From Trichoplax sp. H2 (Eukaryota > Placozoa > Uniplacotomia > Trichoplacea), in contig NOWV01000190.1 of the NCBI GenBank assembly GCA_003344405.1, positions 62,001 to 126,000 on the forward strand: DNA of 64,000 nucleotides, written 5' to 3'. The position numbers and the translations under genes are program-made. The notes under the pieces are model-generated. The model saw only the letters and a program-made list of their open reading frames with translations. It was not told the origin of the DNA and made no database searches. Positions 23,850 to 35,486 of this stretch are shown here, piece after piece (the first letter of the stretch is position 1; every line of letters starts with the position of its first letter).

Positions 23850-24640
23850 ATCAATGCAGTTAATTGCCATTGATCCTGGCCATAGCAACAATACGCTGAA
23901 TAGACATGGAACAAAGTGGAAAAAGGAGTAAAATAGCATCCATTTTATCATCTCACAATAGGCACTACAAGGAGATAACTGCCAAGAAGCAACCGGTTGA
24001 TTACAAAGAATTCATAGAATTCTTAAGGGAAATACACCATTAACATTAGAATGATATTTTATCCATAATTTCATGTACGCCTTCTGAACTTGTGGTACAA
24101 ATCTCTAGAGGCCATATTTAATAAAAGTTTTCAATTATCCAATATGGACGTATTAAAAAAATGAAATCTGCCATGTATTTACTCTTCACAAACTAGTCAA
24201 CTCTTCTGCTTTCGGCTATCCAATAGCCCAAAAGAATAGCCTAACATTGAATGCGTTATTTTTATGGATTCAGGCATATCGTAATGGCATTCGATGGCTC
24301 TTTGGGTAATCCACAGGGAATAAAATCTTACACACCCTGGTCATAAGTTAGGCCGTTACAATTTAACGAATCAATAAGTTTTCAAATTATTCGAGAAGGA
24401 TGGTAATGAAAACTTGGCGTTGAGAGTCAAAGTAGCAATTAAAACGCATATCGCTATAAACTCTTAGCCTGTTTTAAAGTTTTAAGCCTAGATGGTCAAT
24501 CAATTTACAAGTTTGAAGTGTTTGCGGATGTTAAAATTCCTTAAGATCGACAACAAAATCGCCACCGTCGGTAGCCTTAAGCAATATCAAGACATTATTT
24601 AATATGAAACGTAAGGGAAATCGCTATGAAATATAAAATA
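23850..24640 (+). pseudogene. Fossil Fanzor/TnpB-like RuvC nuclease gene (tentative)
   Basis: Fragments in all three plus frames follow the order expected of an OrfB/TnpB-Fanzor RuvC nuclease. MQLIAIDPGHSN (Asp codon at 23872) resembles RuvC motif I. SSHNRHYKEITAKK follows at about 23950. A basic helix KFSIIQYGRIKKMKSAM lies at 24125-24175, like the bridge region in which Fanzor proteins have an (R/K)-rich segment. VMAFDGSLGNPQGIKSY lies near 24290. SVALSNIKTLFNMKRKGN (24568-24621) resembles RuvC motif III and its tail, though the catalytic Asp is not visible. At least six stops and several shifts make it non-functional. The family call rests on my reading of weak motifs. Another DDE/RuvC transposase is the alternative. 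The frame at 23070-23279 upstream might be its N-terminal part but shows no motif. Confidence 0.42.
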
Positions 24641-24834
24641 ATTTATAGCAATTAAAAGGTTTCAGGAATGGAATGATTTACTGTAATTGATAAAATCCAA
24701 TTTATCGTAGTGTCAACTCTTGTATTGCAAAATAGTGCTCGATAGAACCGATAGACATTACTCTGTACAAGATGTATTTTGCTATCGTATAAATAAATAA
24801 AATCTAAAACTAGTTGTTAAACCAATTTTCCCAG

Positions 24835-27800
24835 TTTCAAAGAAGAGCAAATATGGAGAATATAACCTTATCACGACAGTAAGCGGCGATTTGTTCATAA
24901 CACTCCATGAAGGGACGGAAAATGAACTGGTAAGAGAAACAATAATATTGATGATTTCATTGAACCACTTTAAGGGTATTTTTAAATTCGGCGCCGATAA
25001 TTTCTGATGCACTGTATTATACGGTCCCATTTTTAGTCATCGTTTTAGTTGATTAATGACTAAATTTGCCTAGGATCAAATCAGTAAGCTGAGTTAATTA
25101 TTTCTTTACCTTAATACTATATTCGACTAAATTTCATTAATTAATAAATCTCAATTACTGTAGATTTTTAAAACCTTAATTTTATATTCTTTAATGGCAT
25201 AAATCTTTCAAACGAAATAGAATTTATATATAACCAGTGCATTTAATTTTAAATTAAAGTGCTGTTCAAACTTGATTTTATTTGCCACATTTATTCTTGT
25301 CGCTTTAAATATAATACTGCACTACTATTTGCAGCTAATCCAGAGATTATTTATTTCTCAAAGCTATTAACCGTACTACGATAATCATGCATTCCAGTTC
25401 CGGAATGATACTAGACCATGTTTATATTTTATTGAGAGCTATTTCTTTCGAATTTGCAAATTAACATGCCCAATATTTTTTTTAATAACTATCGAATATA
25501 GCAATGCTTTGGCTACCAAACCGATTACTTAAAGGTTGGTTTCTAATAAAAGATTGCTGTCAGCTACGAATGATATTTAAATTAATATAAATACAGTAAA
25601 TTATCATTTACAAATAGTGTGATGATTACTTTTCGATTCTAAATTGACTTATCACATTGTTCGTGAAAGTGATTTTAGATGGTTTAATAACAAAGTAACC
25701 TAGTTTGCTCTAATGTCTACATTCGTATCGTCAAAATAGGCTTTCCTGTACTATTTATTTTGCCTACTGACACTTAGTATCTTGTGGTTGGTTGGCTATT
25801 GGCGTCCTGATTGGAAACATAAACTCACTCATAAAGCTTGTCCTTTGGCAAAAGCAGATTCTGTGCTCATTCGTGTTAGTGTCTTCCAATAATGTTCAAA
25901 TCTAAGCAATAATTCAACTGAAGAATCGCTTCTTTAACTTACTTTGCTTTCATTGACAAGTCCTGTTTGATAATCACTTCAAAAAATGTTCTTTGGGACA
26001 TATACGCATACAGTGCAATTTTATAACTTGAAATATTATCTATAGTTATTACTGCAGAATATTATTTTGTGTTATTACATTGGAAATTGAATCTCAGATT
26101 AAATCTTGCCACAGTATTAATATCTGCAAGAACGGTAAAGTTTCTAATTCATGTACTGTAAAGTAGTAACTTTATATTTCGTGATATAAATAATTTCACT
26201 CGTAGCATGAACAGAATTAGTAGACTAATTTTAATAGTATGTTCTAATTTGAAATTAAATCGCTTTTAAATGGCAGCAAATAAACCTATTGCTTTCTTTA
26301 GAAGTAGACCTCATAGTTTTATAAACATCGAAGCGCTTTATAACTGTCAACTATTTAATGTTTATTCTGATACTATTTTTCTCTTAAAGGACCCAAATAA
26401 TCAGCACCATCCTGTTAAAATTGAAATTTTCAAAGATCATCCACGAAGGTAAAATTATACTATCCTTGATCAACTGCCATATCATTTAAATTATGTACGA
26501 ATCTGCTATGCGTCATTCAACACCAACGAAATTTAGTCTCTTTTCTCAGGGACTAGAAGCGTCATATTGGCATGATACAGAACTCAAAACAATTATAATT
26601 ATTATTTTAATCAAATAAGATCCTGCTATATTTTCAAAGATAACTCTCCAACGTAGAATTATACCATACTTGATAAGTTTTCATTTAAATCGTGTGAAGT
26701 CCTGCTATATGTCAATCATAATTGAAAAAAAACTAGCAACTCCTCGCACGGCTAAAAGCTTCATAGCTGGCATGATATAGAACTTAAAATAGCTTAGATT
26801 ATCATGTCCTGCTATATCTTACTCATCACCAAGAAAAGTTGTAGCTTTTGTCGCGGACTATAGACTTTACATCTGGCATGATACAGAACTCGAAATAGCA
26901 TTTGTTTTCCAATAAAATTTTACTCTTAGAGTAAAGGACCGTCAAATAATCTATAAGAATGAATATATACCATTTATTTCTATTCTAGAACTGCCGATGT
27001 GGAGGAAGAATCATCTCAAGGTAGTGCTTATGACTTCATCACAGACAGTTCGTTGGTAAGCTTACAAAATGTCAAATTTTCCTGTCTAGTTTTGATAAAA
27101 TTATTACTACTATGTAGCAAATAGTAGCCAATTCTATGATTTTCTAATTTAAATATTAGCATAGTACTTATACAAGTAAAATATTTTATTGAACCGTTTT
27201 CAACAAGTGCTGTAATCGTCTTAATTTTAACAGCCTACGGAATCCAAATTTTTCGAATTTCGTTTTGTTCGCTATTTCTGGGATGAAAGTAAGAACACAT
27301 TTGTTCCACTCAGGTAATTAATAAAATTGATTATCATTTCTATATATTACTATGATATTTATAGATCTAGAAATCTATTTATTAAATATGAAGTTCCTAC
27401 TGTATCTCTTTAAAATTGCAGTTCTAAAGAGTTATTTCGAGCATATGCAGATAAATTTCTATTTCCAAATACTTACGCTCATATCATTTCCGAATTAGAA
27501 ATGTTTCATGAATGGATCATAGAACCTTTAGGCATACTATTAAATCGATTGACTTTAAAACGTCCGCATTATGTATAGATGGCAAAATTAGCGGCCTTTT
27601 AGCTATAATAAATGGTCAATACGGCTTATTGACATTGTTTATCCTTCTATGTTAGGGGTCTCGATCAAAACTTAACATTTCAAGAGATTCGAAGTCAACT
27701 TTCACATGGACTCTACGAAGGTCAAGCAAAACGAAGGTATCCCTTAACTTTGTAGATGTATAACTATGAAAACAAGCAAGATAATTTGCATCTTTAAATA

Positions 27801-30800
27801 CTGCGATAAATATTAAATTTTCATTTTTATCCTGCGTACCCAGAATGCTTATTTTCAAGAAGAACTTGATTGATATTAAAGTTAAAAGTATGTTCCTCAT
27901 ATTAGCTGAAGAGGCAAGTGCATTTTGATTATATTACGAGTCAATCAATAAAATACTTTAAAGATCGAACGACTAGAAATAAACTTTGAAATTCACAATT
28001 TTAATATTTTAGGCTTCGCATCCATTCTACATATTCCAGTTATTTAGCATTGCATTTTGGATTGTAGACAAATACTACTATTTTGCAGGGGCAGTTTTCA
28101 TCGTGTCTATCTTTTCAATTACCGTTTCAGCAATTCTAACTCGACAGGTAATGGATCATCTTTATTAACAACTTTCAATCACAAAATAACCTATTTATTT
28201 TTACTACCTTGGTATTCATTTTTATCATACTCGTATGATATAGAATTGCGTGCGATTAAGAAAATTAGCAACATCTTCATCGCTGATAACAGTTTTGCGA
28301 CTTGATTCCGGTTTGCACTTAGAATCAAAGTTAGGATCCATTTTTAAAGACCAAATGCGCTAAGTTAAATCAAATTATTCTTTCTTAGATGACCCACAAG
28401 AAATTTCGAGTACTAATTTGGTGCCAGGGGATCTAATTGTAATTCCACCTGAGGGAATGACAATGGAATGCGATGCTATCCTAATTACTGGTAACTGCGT
28501 TGTGAAAGAAGGTTTCCTGACAGGTTAATCCTTTCTCCTTATTGAAGCAGCTCATTTTAAAGGAACCTCTTACAGATTATGTACTAGAAAATCTTAATTT
28601 CTATGGCAATATAAAACTCTCTCGTCTTTGCAAAACACAGGTGAAAGCGTTTCTACTGTCAAGACCCACATTGATGACTCTAAAGCCAGATCTACTTACA
28701 ATCCAATCATTCACACAGAATACACTTTATTAGCTGGAACACAAGTTATCCAAGCGAGAAGCACTGATTCGACACAAGTTTTAGCTGTTGTTATGCGTAC
28801 TGGTAAAGAAAGAAATTAAATACCTTTTAAGCAACATAGCACTTATCGAAAAGTAACGTAAAACTTTTCTCTTTAAATGGCAGGATTTTATACGGTCAAG
28901 GGTGGATTAGTGCGCGATATCTTGTATCCAAAGTCAATGGATACAGAACTATATCGCGATGCTTGTCGTTTCTTAGGCCTTACGGTCGTCATAGGTTAGT
29001 ATTACCTTTAATAAACTGTTTCTAAATTACTTAGATCTCAACTATTCTTTCCATTTTCATTACTGCTACTCAATTTATTTCTATTACCACAATATAGCTT
29101 TGTTAGGAATCATCTACTCTGCTGCAGTCCTCTGCGCTAATCGGGTAAGTTTATAAAACATTCCTTACTGTTATAAGCGTAATAAGTTCCAGCTAATCAT
29201 AAAGTATCCTTCTAGGCCACTACAAAGAATATCGTTTTGAGAACTATCGATATTATTACTATTGCAATTCCACCACAACTACCAATAGCACTCTCCATTG
29301 GTGTCTCATTCGCATTAAATAGATTGAGAAAAGCGGGTATATTTTGTATCAATCCATCTAGGTAAACTATGACTAAAATGTAGGAGTTGTATGGTTACTA
29401 GATAGTAGACCAATAGCGTTTTTTTTAGCTGAGTTTTATTCGCTAATAATGCAATTTTATTTTTCACACGCATTATTTCTTGTTCTTATATTGCTTAGGA
29501 TAAATATCAGTGGAAAGATAAATCGCATCTGTTTTGATAAGGTAAAGTATCCATATCGACCAAGGCTACCGCTTAGATTTAGTCAACCTGTTATGACATG
29601 ACGACGAGAATAACTATAACCTATTTACATTTGATTTCTTCTATCACAGACCGGAACTTTAACTGAAAATGATATGGAATTTTCTGGAATAATATCAGTG
29701 ATAAATAGGAGGTAGTATATTGAGAGAGATAGTGATTGTTAGGATTTGAGACGATAAGAAGGAATCATCTCTGCAAATGAGCATCATTTCAATATCAGTT
29801 CATTAAATTAATCCAATGGCGTTATCTACAGGTCCTTAATCCATGATTTAATAATATCTTAATATCGTAACTATTAGATTCATCGAATTTAATCCAGAAA
29901 TGCACTTTAATCCATGGAATCCAGTCGGAATTGTCATGGCTACTTGCCATTCTATCGTTTTAATGAAAGATGGTGAATTATGTGGTGCTCCAATGGAAAT
30001 AGGAATGTATCGCAACACGGAATGGGTAACACTTTATTGACCAGAAAGAATGATTAAAACTGATAGATTAATTTAAATTGTCTTTTTTTTAAAGACACTC
30101 CATGAAATAGAAAGCGGCAACAAAAAATATAATGTACCTATAGAATCAGTTTTGAGACTATCAACCTATACAAAAGCGCAATGTGTAAGCCCCATCTTTG
30201 GACTACTTCTATGCCAATATAAATGGCGTTTGCTTTTTAAATTTCCTCATTAATTATTTTACGGTAGCGAATTGAAAGACATTGCTTATAACTTTAGGGA
30301 CCAACAGAAATTGGAATATTGAAGCGATTCCATTTTTCCCCAGAACTAAGGCGAATGTCTGTTGTAATTATGACACCCGAGGAAAGAAAATTATATTTAA
30401 CTATGAAAGGCGCTCCAGAAACTGTTATCCGATTTTGCAACGAGGAAACCGGTAAAATAGTTGAATAATCGCTATCATCATGATAACTAACATTATGCTT
30501 TCTGTTTTCTTTGCAACTCTATTTGATATCTTTCTACAATTTTTTACAACAAGAAATCCAGTAAAATAATTAAATTAAAGTTATCATATTAAAATTTATC
30601 GTTATGCTTCCTATATAATTTGTAACTCTGTTAGATTTCTTACTACAATTTTAATGCTATAAAATGAATTTAAATCGTTTTTTTGACAGTACCATATGAT
30701 TTTACCCGAATCTTACGAGAGTATACAACTCATGGCTATCGCGTTATTGCCCTAGCTCATAAGCAGCTAGAATCTGAGATATTACCAGAAAACATTTCAC

Positions 30801-33581
30801 AGTTGTCCAAGTAAGTTAGGCGATGCTATTAGAAATGTCATTAGGAACGTATTTAACATCTGTTTTTATGACAGTCATGACCTGGAAAAGAACATGACTT
30901 TCGTTGGATTACTTCTTTTCCAAAACAAGTTAAAGGCAGAAAGTTCAGAAGTTATCGAGCAACTTATTCATGCTAACATCCCTGTTAATATGATAACTGG
31001 TAAAATTTACTATGTAAATAGAGAAGTAGCGCTGGATTTAATATCGACATCATTGTACTTGACAAATCTAGGCGACCATTTGGAAACTGCCATAGATACA
31101 GCTAGGAAATGCAATATTATACAACAAGGTAGCAGTATTACGTGTATTGACATCGATGAAGATGATAACGATTATGAAAAGGAATTGGAAAAATTACTGC
31201 AGCAATTAAAACTTTTGGAAGATGATCGGGTCTGATTTGCACCAATATTTGCAATCGTCTACTTGTAACCTACATTACTTCTATTCCAGTAATTACAAGA
31301 ACAGCATTGCAATTTAATTTTTTTAGGATGCGAAACAAGATCTCAACTTTCGTACGAATAATATTGCCTGCACTGGCAGGACATTAAATGTTTTACTTCA
31401 GTACAGACCTGATTTGTTTTTCAAGGTCGGCTAGCACAAAAATTTATAAATAATTTAAAGTTTTATTCCGACTAATGATAAATGTTTTGATTAGTTTATA
31501 TCTCAAGGTGTCGTATTTGCTCGTATGTCCCCTGTGGATAAAGCACAACTAGTAGAAGGTTTAGTTGAATTAGGGTTAGTCCAGCAATAATAGAATGCTA
31601 TTTAACTGGCAAGACTATAAAATAGAAGCTTAGAGATAATTTTGATGATCAAATCATTTTCAGAAATTATGTTGCAATGTGTGGCGATGGTGCTAATGAT
31701 TGCGGAGTTAGTAAACTACTTTATTCTCTAAATTTTCAAATTTGTCCATGATTTAATAGTGATATTTATAAGCTAACTTTGCTTATACACATATTATAGG
31801 CATTAAGCGCTGCACATATTGGTATATCATTAAGTGATACTGAAGCATCTGCAGTTTCACAATTTACCTCTAAGGTTAGCTCATAATTTGATTTTCTGAC
31901 AATTTTAAAGTTAATTGGGTCTCACGCTAGAGTTTTCGCAATTATTCTTACTGTAGATATCTGTAGCGGTAATTTTAACTTTAATTTGATTAGCAAATAC
32001 CACTAAAATGCATTATCACATAAGCCAATGCTAGCAAGTTCAGAAAATGTCTAAAAGTTCTATTTATTACTAAGGCCACTAATGCTACTGTTTAAATTTC
32101 AGATTTCCAACATCTCATGCGTCTTAGATGTTATCAGGTAACATTGGCTTGTTCTTAATTAGGTCGAACTTGTAAAATCATTAGCGTCATGCTATAGTGT
32201 TATGCTGCTAGAATTAGAAAAGTTTAATCATGAACTATGATCCTGGACTCACAGGGAAGGGCGGGCAGCCTTGGCAACATCTGTCTGTATTTTAATGTAT
32301 GTACTAATCACCGCAATAGCAGAATTAATGGCTGTGTTACTTTTATACTGGGTAAGACCTTGTAATCATTTTCTAATACACATATTGACTAGCTATTTCA
32401 ATATTAAGTCCTTCATTGTCATTTAAATTCATTCCATTGATAAACGTAGACCAGCAGCAATTTCTCAGATTTGCAATTCCTATACTTGGATTTATTTCTT
32501 TCTTTTATGTTGATTATCACAAGTAAGTATATTTATCTTCCTAATATAAAATCGTTTAAAATATTTTTCGTTAGCATTAACAGTTGGTGAATTCTATTTG
32601 ATATTATTACCCTTTAAACTATTGCTAGTGAGCCGAGCTACGCCTCATCGGAAACTTTCTGTGCAAAGACCAAGCATTACTTTGTTCAATTTTAATATCA
32701 TATTAACCTTAGCAGTCTTGTCTGTTATCACCATCGTAGGTCAAGCTATTGCTTACATATTCTTAAAATCAGTACCATGGTACGACGTAGTCGACAACTC
32801 TTCATTAAAATGGTTTCCAAGTAAAACTATATGCTCATGTTTTTATTTTGTTAACAAGCTTCTTTATCTCATTGGATTAAATAGGTACAAATATTCTGTC
32901 CCATTATCCAACGGATCCATTAGGGAATTTACTTTGGAAGGCACTACACTGTTCTACTATGTTTCATATCAGTTTATATGGATAGCAGTGATTCTAACAC
33001 CAGGTCCACCTTTTCAAAATAAGATGTATAAAAATTGTGAGTTGCTAATAGTTGGTTCATTCTAACTTTGATTGCATTGCTCGAAAGCTTAACAGCTGCC
33101 GTCATCGTGCGGTGGTAATTGAATGTAATGCACGATTTCTATCGTCTAGGGTCATTCATATTAGCTCTTATAATTACTCTTGCCGTCTCTACTGTTTTAC
33201 TGTTTCATCCTGGTATTGCAGCAAGTTCGTTAAAGGTAAGCTGCTGTGCCTTAGGCAATGCCTTTAACTTATGGACAGGAATCCAAAAGTATCATATCAA
33301 AATCAAAGTTTATCTGAAAGTTACTTTATGAGCTATAGATGAGTAATACTTACTAATTTATTCTTTCCAGCTAAAAGCAATTCCCGATGTCATATATAAA
33401 ATTCTAATCCTTATTATGGGATTCGTGTACTTCACGCTTTCGTATGCATTCAAGGTTTGATATGGCAATTGCGGATATTCTGCAAGATACAATCTTTACT
33501 GATATCTTAATGCTGTTTTTTCCTCAGGAATTTGTGAATACGGTGGTTAAGACGATGTTCAAGTTAGATCCGTCTTCTTAA
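24835..33581 (+). CDS. P5B-type transport ATPase (ATP13A2/3-like), gene 1, ~28 exons
   Basis: P5B ATPases sit in endo-lysosomal membranes, and characterised animal members export polyamines. Exons read from splice borders: 24835-24929 (ends EGTENEL), 25740-25874 (first membrane segment, [10 protein letters not shown]), one ending 26450, 26989-27055, 27234-27313 (FVRYFWDE), 27656-27736, 27844-27913, 28013-28146, 28244-28310, 28389-28523 (VPGDLIVIP), 28641-28802 (TGES completed across the intron), 28884-28994, 29098-29144, 29216-29361 (PPQLP), 29499-29541, 29650-29711 (DK|TGTLTE), 29878-30025 (MATCHS), 30095-30184, 30298-30451 (KGAPE), 30690-30810, 30875-30999, 31072-31229 (TG|D), 31327-31425, 31495-31574, 31664-31706 (CGDGANDCG), 31800-31874, 32103-32137, 32255-32351, 32455-32522, 32575-33036, one ending 33235, 33371-33454, 33528-33581 (stop). 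The start codon lies upstream and was not found. All catalytic motifs are intact. Odd points are PPQLP for PPALP, a GC donor at 27914 and two stop-free 72-nt introns. Confidence 0.9.
26450..26910. repeat. Imperfect tandem repeats in an intron of P5B gene 1
   Basis: Two to three degenerate copies share GTA(A/G)AATTATAC-AT-CTTGAT (26451 and 26655). They also share TCCTGCTATAT and the landmark TGGCATGATA(C/T)AGAACT, which occurs near 26570, 26770 and 26877. Spacing is about 200 bp for the first pair and shorter for the last. They fill the intron after the exon that ends DHPRR, starting right at its donor site. Confidence 0.55.
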
Positions 33582-35486
33582 ACTTTTGCTTGATTATTTA
33601 TGTTTTGCTTATTTTCTTACAGAACTTAACATCAAATACAGCACAGGAATTTACGTACTATCAATAAATATTTTCCTTCTAAATGATATTAATTTGAAAA
33701 TTATCAAGAATATACCGTCTAATAATTAAATATATTATTCTATTGCGTTAATCTAAGATCATAGCAAAGATGTAAATAATATTACTATAGCATATAGTGA
33801 TGCTGCTTTTCGAAGCTACAGATCGAATTAAGCAATTACAGAGATCGCTTCGTAGCACTGGCTACAGACGCAGTTTAGACGCATTCGTTCCGCTTACTTT
33901 ATGTCGTTTCTGAAATTACATTTGATATTCATGTTTATTGATACCATAGTTCTTCAAAAGCTACAAAATAGAAGCTAATTCCATTAGCAAATGATGTATG
34001 GACACTCTATCCAACTTTTATAATACTATAGTTTCACGTAATAAGGTTTCTTGTAGGAATTTATCTGTAATAAAATTTTGTCTCGAAGGTATAGCAATAA
34101 AATATATAACATTATCTAATTCATTTTCAAAACACGAGCGGACTTTATAAATTTTAGTTCAATATTTCTTATTTTAATTTATATCCAATAAATAAAATTT
34201 TATGAAATGACTCGAGAATACCGGTAGGTAAATTTACAAAACTACAAAGACTGATGTAATGTAACTATAAAGTACATTTTATGTTAGTTTTTACTAGAGT
34301 TAAATAGAATTTGAAAGTAATGATTCAGTGCGAAATATTGCAATAGCATGCTAGATGAAAGTGCTTCTCACTAGTATTTAAATATTGCATATTACACCAC
34401 CACACCCCAGTCTAGGCCACAAAACAATATTTGAGCTATAAAATTTTGGAATGATTCTGTATCTATATATAATTTAAATATTCTAGCAGAAGGAATAAAC
34501 TCCTCCCATTTTTGACATCAAATGTTAATAATCACAACATCAATTTAGATATACAATCAGAAAGGCTATAGTAAGGCTTGTGAATTATGGTACACTAGCG
34601 ACGTTATACTGCTATCATAGTCCATAACCAATTATTAGGCAGTATATACTTGAATTATATTAGGACTTTTCCGTTATTTAAAGCTTTTAAGCCTACTCTA
34701 TATAGAGCAATAATGAACGCCTCATTGATGTTATTGTTTAGGTAGCAATATAGTGGCTAGGTGTCTGCTATAGAAGACATTCTAGCTTTTACTATTCTTA
34801 GGGAACTTGATGAGGAATCTATGAGAAAGATATTAAAGACTTACTGAAAGCCTATTAGTAGATATTTTAATCATTGGAAATAGCATCACTTCTATAAGAT
34901 TTGAGTCAAAAACTGAGAGGTCAAAGTAATGCTTTATAGACATTGGAGTAAGAGAAGTTCAGATCACATTTGAATATAACATCGTTTGTCATCATCTTTG
35001 AAATCTACAAATGTAAATAGATCATCAACGGGACGCTATAGCTTTTTATGTTACTAAAACTATGTCACCACAATTTTCAACGCTGATATCCTATTGGATC
35101 AAGGAACATCACATGCTAGCAGGGTTACCAAAATCTTAACGTTCTATTTCATCCATTCATCAATTCAGTTTAGCTGATATAGTCAACAATATCATTTGAC
35201 TTACCAGTAAATTGATCCTGCAGAATTGATCTAGTGTAGTGCATGTGGAACAGAAAGTGAAGATGCAAGGTTAGTAGAAACATTAAATTGCTAAGTATTG
35301 TTATCTTCGAATTATTTTTATTTCTTAGACTTTGAACTAGAATATCATAATAGATTCAAAGGAGATAAAAATTAGCTTTCTCAGTAATAACGACTTTTCT
35401 TCTATTGCATAAAACAACGAGTAGTTGAGTAGAAAACGTACAACGACATTTAAATGATCGTTGGATCTTGCCTTTTTAACTCACAG
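33582..35486. other. Spacer between the two P5B ATPase genes
   Basis: About 1.9 kb, AT-rich, without a supported gene. It must hold the end of gene 1's transcript and the unseen first exon or promoter of gene 2. A TTATATCCAATAAATAAAATT stretch-like AATAAA (near 34190) could serve as a poly(A) signal, but it lies 600 bp from the stop. Confidence 0.4.

Noticed and set aside
27422-27573. Open stretch (begins [13 protein letters not shown]) between good acceptor and donor inside P5B gene 1
   Set aside because: The flanking exons 27313 and 27656 join in phase without it (PLR then GLDQN), as the matching exons of gene 2 do, and the peptide has no counterpart in P5B pumps.
27652-27900. 82-codon minus-strand frame
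   Set aside because: It is the shadow of the plus-strand ATPase exons at 27656-27736 and 27844-27913.
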